Assembly: GCA_965203855.1 (NCBI GenBank)
Contig: CBDBDN010000008.1
Coordinates: 496,001 to 560,000, forward strand
Direction of reading: 5' to 3'
Source: Bin87 sp965203855
GTDB taxonomy: Bacteria; Chloroflexota; Dehalococcoidia; Lucifugimonadales; UBA3495
DNA length: 64,000 nucleotides
The position numbers and the translations under genes were made by a program. Below the pieces are notes generated by a model. It was not told the DNA's origin and did no database searches. It worked only from the letters and a program-made list of their open reading frames with translations. Shown one piece after another: positions 58,924 through 64,000 of this stretch. The first letter of the stretch is position 1; every line of letters begins with the position of its first letter.

Positions 58924-59604
58924 CTAGGTGGCGGGGCGAAACTGCGGCGTCAGCAGGGCGATTTGCAGTCCGGCGGGCAGGTTGTTGCGCGTTACTTGCA
59001 GGCGGTTCTGCGGCTCCAGCGCGCCCTCGGCTACGCCCAGCTCCCGCAGCAGCGCCGCCGCGCCGTCCGGCTGTACTACCGACGGTTCCCCGGCGGCCCG
59101 GTAGTGGATCGGTATCAGCCAGCGGGCGTCCAGCTGCTGCGCCATTTGGTTGACGGCGCGGTACGGCAGCAGGTTATGCTCCGCGCCGCCGGCCGGCGCC
59201 AGCGCCACATCCGCCGGCCCTATCAAGTCAATCTGCGGCGCCGTCAGCGGCTGCCGGATGTTCCCCAGATGGCACACATTGATGCCGTCAATGCCAATCG
59301 TATAGGCCACATTGCGCGCTGCCCGCGTCTCGTCGGACGCCAGCGGCGACATCACCGCCCGGATGGTGATGCCCTGGAACTCGTACTCCCCGGGGCTGCT
59401 GAATACCCGGGGACTGCCCGGCAGCTCGGCGGCGGCGTTGTGGCCGGGCGCATCGTGGCTCACCGTTACCGCCGCCACATCCCCCGTCTGCCGCGGGTCA
59501 ATGCGGACGCCCAGCGCCGGCCCATACGGATCGCAGATTACCGACAATCCGGTAACCGACGACCGCAGCCGCACGCAGGAATGTCCCAGCCAGAAAATAT
59601 CCAT
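58924..59604 (-). CDS. MBL-fold metallo-hydrolase-like protein with altered metal motif
   Basis: A 226-residue protein of the metallo-beta-lactamase superfamily. The start (MDIFWLGHSCVRLRS) is typical of the UlaG/YtnP-like branch. The usual metal motif HxHxDH appears as VSHDAPGHN, keeping the first and last His but not the middle ones. Later ligands (CHLGNI in place of ..H.GD, and IPIHYR near the C-terminus) are partly present. Similar degenerate members are widespread in Chloroflexota. It may bind fewer metals or act as a non-enzymatic protein. No Shine-Dalgarno is obvious. Confidence 0.82.
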   Translation of the reverse strand: MDIFWLGHSCVRLRSSVTGLSVICDPYGPALGVRIDPRQTGDVAAVTVSHDAPGHNAAAELPGSPRVFSSPGEYEFQGITIRAVMSPLASDETRAARNVAYTIGIDGINVCHLGNIRQPLTAPQIDLIGPADVALAPAGGAEHNLLPYRAVNQMAQQLDARWLIPIHYRAAGEPSVVQPDGAAALLRELGVAEGALEPQNRLQVTRNNLPAGLQIALLTPQFRPAT

Positions 59605-59716
59605 CGTCTTGCGCCTAACTCCTTATCCGACTGCTGAAAATTGACTGCCAGTACCTTGATAGTCAGGACCTTGACTGCCGAAAATTGCGCTCCGGGGGCT
59701 GATTTCCGGGTACTGC

Positions 59717-60376
59717 TTACCGCGGCCGTCCGGTTGCGCCCGGCACGAACCGATCCAGCAATACCCACCCGGCCGGCACCGCCAGGCTGACGGCAATCAG
59801 CTTTACCAAATCGCCGGGGATGAACGGCAGCAGCCCGCACTGCCAGACATCGGCGCAGCCCCACGCCGCCGCCGCATCGGCCGGCAGGAACAGGTTCAGT
59901 TGCAGCAGCCCCGGCAGATAGATGACGGCGTTGCCCAGCAGCATCGCCGCCAGCAGCCAGGGCCGGCGGTTCCAACCCAACTGGCAGAGCCAGCCCACCA
60001 GGGCCGCCGCCGGGATAAACCCGACGATGTAGCCGCCGCTGGGCAGCGTCCAGAACCAGCCCGATGCGCCGCCCGCAAAGAACGGCAGGAACGCCCCTTC
60101 CACCGCATAGAGTGCCAGCGCCAAACCCCCGCGCCAGCCGCCCAGCAATGCGCCAACCAGCAGCACGGCAAAGGTCTGCCCGGTTATCGGCACCGGCGTA
60201 AAGCCCAGCGGTATCTTGACTTGCGCCAGCAGGGCCACCAGCAGGCTGCCGCCGACAATCAGGGCGATGTCGCGGGCCGGGCGCGCCAGCCCGGACGCAT
60301 CCGGCAACACCAGCTCGGCCAAAGTGCCGGCCGGCCGCCGTGCCGCGGGGACAGCGATAGTAGATGCAGCCTGCAT
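59717..60376 (-). CDS. bioY: biotin transporter BioY
   Basis: The S component of an ECF-type biotin uptake system, in the membrane. The 219-residue protein has the family signature KIPLGFTPVPITGQTFAVLLVGALLGG and the following helices: GLALALYAVEGAFLPFF, GGYIVGFIPAAALVGWL, WLLAAMLLGNAVIYLPGLLQL, and FIPGDLVKLIAVSLAVPAGW at the C-terminus. An N-terminal extension of about 25 residues precedes the first helix. No bioM/bioN (ATPase and T component) genes are adjacent, so it may share a general ECF module or work alone. Good identification. Confidence 0.95.
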   Translation of the reverse strand: MQAASTIAVPAARRPAGTLAELVLPDASGLARPARDIALIVGGSLLVALLAQVKIPLGFTPVPITGQTFAVLLVGALLGGWRGGLALALYAVEGAFLPFFAGGASGWFWTLPSGGYIVGFIPAAALVGWLCQLGWNRRPWLLAAMLLGNAVIYLPGLLQLNLFLPADAAAAWGCADVWQCGLLPFIPGDLVKLIAVSLAVPAGWVLLDRFVPGATGRPR

Positions 60377-60430
60377 TCGTAAATAACCCGTCCGGCCAAA
60401 GCCAAATGATGAAACGGCAGTCGTATTCGC

Positions 60431-60781
60431 CTAAATCCGCTGGCGCAGTTTGGCGATTTCGGCTTCCCTTCGCACCATCAACTGCAATGCTGGCTGTACT
60501 TCGCTTACCAGCAGGCGCATTATGCGATCCATTGGCCACTCACCAAGAAATTTGTCCAACTCTTCCGCCGCTCTGGCGTAATCATCGGCTTCCAGCGGTT
60601 TCAGTACCTGATTACGCAAAACCGCGGCTTTATGGTACGGCATACTGGATACGCCTCCGGCGCCCAGCAGCATCAAAAACTCTAGTTCCTCGTAAATCAA
60701 GGCTATGATGTGTTGGCGCAGGCGCGTCCTTGATACCTGCGCCTCATGCAGTAGTCGTTCCAGATCCGACAAATCAGGCAT
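60431..60781 (-). CDS. small helical hypothetical protein
   Basis: A 116-residue protein, mostly helical: DLSDLERLLHEAQVSRTRLRQHI, LIYEELEFLMLLGAGGV, then YARAAEELDKFLGEW and LMVRREAEIAKLRQRI. ATG 60781 overlaps the end of the upstream gene by eight bases, so it is translationally coupled to it. No family recognised; the pattern would fit a small adaptor or antitoxin-like protein, but nothing in the sequence proves this. Confidence 0.6.
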   Translation of the reverse strand: MPDLSDLERLLHEAQVSRTRLRQHIIALIYEELEFLMLLGAGGVSSMPYHKAAVLRNQVLKPLEADDYARAAEELDKFLGEWPMDRIMRLLVSEVQPALQLMVRREAEIAKLRQRI

Positions 60782-60998
60782 TGTGCAATGCCGATTCCCG
60801 GTTGACGCTTGCGCCGTTGCCGGCATACCCGGTCGGCTCTACGCTTTCAACCGCATCCTGTATCGCATCGCATAGCGACTCGTAGCGCTCTCTTTCGGCC
60901 CGCAGTTCGGCCGCGATATTTTGCGCCCGTCCATACGCCCGTTCCGCCGCGCGCTGCTTGGCGATGGGCAACGCTGCGTACAGATCCCTGTCATCCAT
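60774..60998 (-). CDS. small helical hypothetical protein
   Basis: A 74-residue protein (MDDRDLYAALPIAKQRAAER at the start), with ATG 60998 following GGGGAGG at seven bases. A central helix AERAYGRAQNIAAELRAERERYESL is charged and likely coiled. It overlaps the following gene by eight bases, forming a coupled two-gene unit. A palindromic repeat array and the collagen-like gene lie upstream. Function unknown. Confidence 0.6.
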   Translation of the reverse strand: MDDRDLYAALPIAKQRAAERAYGRAQNIAAELRAERERYESLCDAIQDAVESVEPTGYAGNGASVNRESALHNA

Positions 60999-61078
60999 CA
61001 GATTGCCTCCCCTTCTGATACGCTCTGCCGGCATTGCGGCACAATAGCGCACCGGCCTTAATCCTGTCAAGCCGGCCC

Positions 61079-61178
61079 ATCCCCAACCGTCATACTCAAC
61101 CACCCAACCGTCATTCCCAACCTCCAACCGTCATTCCTAGCCCCCTCAACCGTCATTCCGGCGCAAGCCGGAATCTAC
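61079..61178. repeat. AACCGTCATTC repeat array with a REP-like palindrome
   Basis: In the 324-base gap before the collagen-like gene, AACCGTCAT(T/A)C occurs four times at spacings of 22-26 bases (61085, 61107, 61129 and 61149 approx.). The last copy runs into the palindrome CATTCCGGCGCAAGCCGGAAT. The rest of the gap (60999-61078 and 61230-61322) contains no gene; 61258-61320 is a GGTTGGTTGG-like simple stretch. Confidence 0.75.
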
Positions 61179-61196
61179 GCCTGCGGGTAGGCCGAC

Positions 61197-61229
61197 AAAA
61201 AGCCCCCCTCCCCGTTGGGGGAGGGGGGC
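61197..61229 (-). terminator. intrinsic terminator of the collagen-like gene (minus strand)
   Basis: A 12-base-pair stem GCCCCCCTCCCC / GGGGAGGGGGGC (61202-61213 with 61218-61229), loop of four, followed on the minus strand by TTTTTGTCGG. It lies about 95 bases beyond the stop of the collagen-like gene. Confidence 0.85.
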
Positions 61230-61322
61230 CGTTGCGCCGGACGCTTGGCCCGGCGCGCGGTGGGCCGGCTTGCCAGCCCATTGGGTTTGCTTGGTCGGTT
61301 GGTTGGCCGTGTCGGTCGGTGG

Positions 61323-62012
61323 TTAGCTGCGGCGGCCCATCAGGATGGCCGCGCCGCCTACTATCAGCGCCACTATGGCGACAATCAGGGAGATAATCCC
61401 CATCGTGCCGGCGGAACCGGAACCGCCTACCGGACCCTGCGCGCCAGCTTCACCCGTCGGGCCGGGAGGCCCGGCCGGGCCCTGCTTGCCTTCCGGACCC
61501 TGCGCGCCGGCCGGGCCGGCGGGCCCGGCCGGGCCCGCCGGGCCCGCCTTGCCGTCGGCGCCGTCAGCGCCGTCAGCGCCGCGGGCGCCGGCTACGCCGG
61601 GATTGCCCGCCGGACCCGCCGGGCCGACTACCGGCTCCGCGGACGCCAGGTCAGCGGTCATCATTACATTCTGCACATTCCCGCTGGCCCAGTCCACAGT
61701 GAAATCCGACATCCGCTCCCCCACCATAAAGGTGATGGTTGCGCCGTCGCCGGAGGGCTGCATCATCGTCAGCGGCCCGAACGTGCCGCCTTCCATGACC
61801 ATCGCGGAACCAAGTTTCTCTTCGCCGGCCATGGCAACAATCATGGTCCCCGCCGGAGGCGGCAGGCCATCGGTCATTACCGTGCCGAAAAGCGTCGCCG
61901 GCGGACGGTTGCCCGCGCTGTCATCCTGGGCCAGTACCGCGCCCAGGGGCAGCGCCAGCATCAAGGCCAACAGCCCCGCCGCCGCCATCGCTGCAATTCT
62001 CTTCATCTTCAT
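61323..62012 (-). CDS. secreted collagen-like repeat protein with C-terminal membrane anchor
   Basis: A 229-residue protein (start ATG 62012; ATG 62006 is equally possible). The signal peptide MAAAGLLALMLALPLGAVLA is cleaved near AQDD. Residues about 30-125 are a beta-rich domain (PPATLFGTVMTDGLPPPAGT, MVGERMSDFTVDW). Residues about 128-205 consist of some 25 Gly-X-Y triplets (GPAGPAGNPGVAGARGADG, GKQGPAGPPGPTGEAG), enough for a short collagen triple helix. A C-terminal helix (IISLIVAIVALIVGGAAILM) ends with GRRS. It would form a trimeric stalk on the cell surface. It lies directly downstream of the TIG-repeat protein gene. Confidence 0.85.
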   Translation of the reverse strand: MKMKRIAAMAAAGLLALMLALPLGAVLAQDDSAGNRPPATLFGTVMTDGLPPPAGTMIVAMAGEEKLGSAMVMEGGTFGPLTMMQPSGDGATITFMVGERMSDFTVDWASGNVQNVMMTADLASAEPVVGPAGPAGNPGVAGARGADGADGADGKAGPAGPAGPAGPAGAQGPEGKQGPAGPPGPTGEAGAQGPVGGSGSAGTMGIISLIVAIVALIVGGAAILMGRRS

Positions 62013-62154
62013 TCTCCTGCTGGTGCTTTCAATCAGTCTGTCATTCGCCCGGGTTGGCTCGGTTCGTCGGTTTGACTGGCTCCGGCGGCTGGGTTGGACG
62101 GCAGCTGGCTGGTTTGCCTAACTGCCGCCGCCCAACCGCCGGAACCGAAACCGC

Positions 62155-64000
62155 CTACCAGACGATGGCGTTCCAGCACTCGCCGTTGAGACAGGTCAGG
62201 GTTTGCGCCTTGGCGTTCAGCGTAACATTCTGGCTCTCGTTGACCAGGATCCAGTAGGACTGGCCGTTGGACAGGCCGGAAAGCGTGTTCAGTTCCGCGA
62301 ACTCGGGACGCGGGTCGTAGAACGACCAGGTCTTGTTGGCGTTGTTGAAGTGGAACACCCGCACCAGGTTGTCACCCAGCGCTTCCAGGGCTTCCGGCAG
62401 GTCGGCTTCGCCGAAACTGTCGTCGTCCAGGACTTCTACTTCGCCAATGGCGACCGTGCCGTTGGCGCCGCCGACTTTCAGCTGGACGGTGTACACGCCC
62501 GCATCCAGAGACGGCACCTTGACGGTGAGGTCTTTCAGCGCCCCTTCGCCGTCGGTATTGGTGCCGGCCGGCACGGCTACGGACAGCGAGCCGATCTTGA
62601 CTTCAATGTTGCTCTCGTAGAGGGTGAAGCCCGTGGCGCTGAGCGTCAGGTCGGCGCCCGGAACCACCGTTGCCGGCGTGATCTCCAGGTTGGCCGCGGG
62701 GACGTTGAAGGTCTCGATTTCGCTGATGTCGTTGGACGAACCGTAGGTCGCCCGGACCGTCAGCGTGCTCGGAATGCCGACATCGCCCGGAATGCGGTAG
62801 CGGAAGGACCAGTTGCCGTTGGCGTCCGTGTCCTCGTTCTCCTCGTCATCGGTGATGCCGCCGCCGCTGACTACGATACTGATGTCGGAAATGTTGCCGC
62901 CGTCGTCGTTCTCAACGGGCCAGTTCTTGCCGGAAATGACCACATAGTCGCGCGGCCCGGCAACATCGGGGTTGATCATGAGGGTCGGCGCCAGCACCGT
63001 GACCTTGACGGATCCGGAGTAGCCCGCGACGTCCTCAATCGTAATGGTGTGCTCGCCGGGTTCCAGCGCCGGGTTGTTGGAGTCGGACGCCCAGATGGCG
63101 AAAGTAGCCGAGAACTGCCCGCTGTTGGACACTTCCACATCCGACAGCGTGCCGCCGTCGCTGGTCAGCAGCAGGTCGGCTTCGTCAATCTTGGCCGAGC
63201 GCAGGTCGTTGCCATCGCCGCTAGCGGTGCTGAAGCCGCTGCCGCGAATGATGACGCTCTCGTTGGGGCGCACTTCGGTCTTGCTCACCGACAGCTGGGA
63301 AGGCACCACGGTAATCTTGGTGCTTTCATTGTCGCAGGAGTCCGACGTGCCCCAGCAGGCTTCTACCTTGACGGTGCCCTTAATGTTGCCGGGCATATTA
63401 AAGGTAGCGCTGCCTTTGCCGTTGTCGCCGACGGGGGTGCCGCTGGCCGTAACCCGCAGTCCGACGACCTCAAGCCATTGGAACGCGGCTCCGGAGGGAA
63501 AGTCCAGAGCGTTGATGGTAACCTGGTCGCCGGCGTTGACCGTCTTCGGCGTCACGTTGATGGACGGATCCAGGTTGAAGTGCTCCACATCGCCGGTGAC
63601 CCGGTGTCCCGTGTTGCCGCTCACCGGGCCGGTGGACCGGGTGTTTTCGCCGTCAGCCATGCACAGCAGGTTGTACTTGCCGGGACGGAACGGCGGGTTG
63701 GCTACCGTGAACTCAACTTCCACGCGGTCGTCCGCGCCTACAATGGCGCCGTCGCCCAGCTGGGTGCCGGTGGCGATGATGTCAATGCAGGTTTCCGCCG
63801 GCGACATCACATCGCCAGCTGCAATGGTGCTGGTGGTGTCCACGCGCTTGATCGCGGTGACCGCAGCGGCGTCCGCTACGGCGGCGTTGGGATCCCCGGA
63901 CCGCGAAAGCGTGCCGCGCGCCGCGGCGGCGGCGCTAGCAGCCGGAGCTGTCCAGCGGCCCACCGTCGGATCAGCGGTCTCGGCGGACTGGGCGTAGTTC
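62155..64000 (-). CDS. large secreted IPT/TIG-like repeat protein, 5' truncated by window edge
   Basis: About 614 residues are visible and the frame remains open to the window end (NYAQSAETADPTVGRW), so the N-terminus and any signal peptide are missing. Four or more beta-sandwich repeats of 85-105 residues start with patterns like NVTPKTVNAGDQVTI, SKTEVRPNESVIIRGSGF, INPDVAGPRDYVVISGKNWP and ITPATVVPGADLTLSATGF, which fit IPT/TIG domains. The C-terminal 85 residues (GDNLVRVFHFNNANKTWSFY, then GLSNGQSYWILVNES) form a module I recognise from large surface proteins of Dehalococcoidia-type genomes. A final Cys pair lies in LTCLNGECWN. It probably belongs to a cell-surface layer or adhesin. Confidence 0.83.
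   Translation of the reverse strand, partial: NYAQSAETADPTVGRWTAPAASAAAAARGTLSRSGDPNAAVADAAAVTAIKRVDTTSTIAAGDVMSPAETCIDIIATGTQLGDGAIVGADDRVEVEFTVANPPFRPGKYNLLCMADGENTRSTGPVSGNTGHRVTGDVEHFNLDPSINVTPKTVNAGDQVTINALDFPSGAAFQWLEVVGLRVTASGTPVGDNGKGSATFNMPGNIKGTVKVEACWGTSDSCDNESTKITVVPSQLSVSKTEVRPNESVIIRGSGFSTASGDGNDLRSAKIDEADLLLTSDGGTLSDVEVSNSGQFSATFAIWASDSNNPALEPGEHTITIEDVAGYSGSVKVTVLAPTLMINPDVAGPRDYVVISGKNWPVENDDGGNISDISIVVSGGGITDDEENEDTDANGNWSFRYRIPGDVGIPSTLTVRATYGSSNDISEIETFNVPAANLEITPATVVPGADLTLSATGFTLYESNIEVKIGSLSVAVPAGTNTDGEGALKDLTVKVPSLDAGVYTVQLKVGGANGTVAIGEVEVLDDDSFGEADLPEALEALGDNLVRVFHFNNANKTWSFYDPRPEFAELNTLSGLSNGQSYWILVNESQNVTLNAKAQTLTCLNGECWNAIVW

Noticed and set aside
61258..61320. Possible tRNA or structured RNA in the GGTTGGTTGG stretch
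   Set aside because: No cloverleaf, no GTTCGAATC-type T-loop; reads as simple sequence.

Overview
The window is a G+C-rich bacterial chromosome segment with 5'-truncated genes at both ends. I infer a member of the Chloroflexota, most like the Dehalococcoidia/SAR202-type lineages of marine or host-associated metagenomes. The reasons are the many Uma2-type nucleases, the repeated short-chain dehydrogenases, a UGSC selenoprotein, and a large secreted protein whose C-terminus (the stretch around FYDPRPEF) I recognise from that group. There is no rRNA, no tRNA I could recognise, no transposase and no CRISPR array. Housekeeping genes present are aroA, aroC, aroE, gmk, lipA, pyrF, sfsA, valS, an S1-domain protein, polX and bioY.

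Region by region. 1-3.3 kb: aroA, a coiled-coil membrane protein, gmk and lipA. 3.3-9.8 kb: three tandem copies of a large membrane protein that looks like a GT-C glycosyltransferase. Each carries a poly-C run at the same codon (15, 27 and 6 C) and each is split by frameshifts. 9.9-14.6 kb: an SDR, a duplicated AEGRVEG-repeat membrane protein, then a minus-strand hydrolase, cupin, HhH-GPD glycosylase and sfsA. 14.8-19.5 kb: pyrF, a DUF951 gene and an MFS gene overlapping in one operon, then a Uma2 gene and a second MFS gene. 19.8-25.7 kb: a cobalamin-type binding protein, a gamma-glutamyltransferase, and a fourth large membrane protein with a G12 run and three copies of the C-terminal module found once in each tandem copy. 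25.7-31.3 kb: an ion channel with a non-canonical filter, a methyltransferase fused to an HNH nuclease, and an SDR/Uma2/Uma2/SDR block.

31.4-40.2 kb is the most accessory part. It holds a thioredoxin-like lipoprotein, a CopD-like protein, a possible nucleotidyltransferase/HEPN pair, Trm112-like and retropepsin-like proteins, and then a long minus-strand run. That run has six small HEPN/PaREP1-like proteins, two membrane-anchored coiled-coil proteins, a conserved protein of unknown function and a UGSC selenoprotein. The UGSC gene contains an in-frame UGA followed by a good bacterial SECIS-like hairpin; ordinary gene callers would split it. 40.3-47.4 kb: an NHL propeller protein, an SDR, a hendecad-repeat protein, a VOC protein, a GMC oxidoreductase, a membrane protein and another Uma2. 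47.4-58.6 kb: aroC-aroE, a Pro/Thr-rich lipoprotein, valS, the S1 protein, polX and hypotheticals. 58.9-64 kb: an MBL-fold protein, bioY, two small genes, a collagen-like surface protein and a TIG-repeat secreted protein running off the window.

The best leads for something undescribed are: (i) the homopolymer-tract membrane protein family, which may be phase variable or use frameshifting/slippage; and (ii) the UGSC selenoprotein embedded in a HEPN/PaREP1-like array. Almost every other gene in the window reads through intact, so the frameshifts are not spread evenly as low-quality sequence would make them. Local assembly error at the long C runs still cannot be excluded from one consensus sequence.
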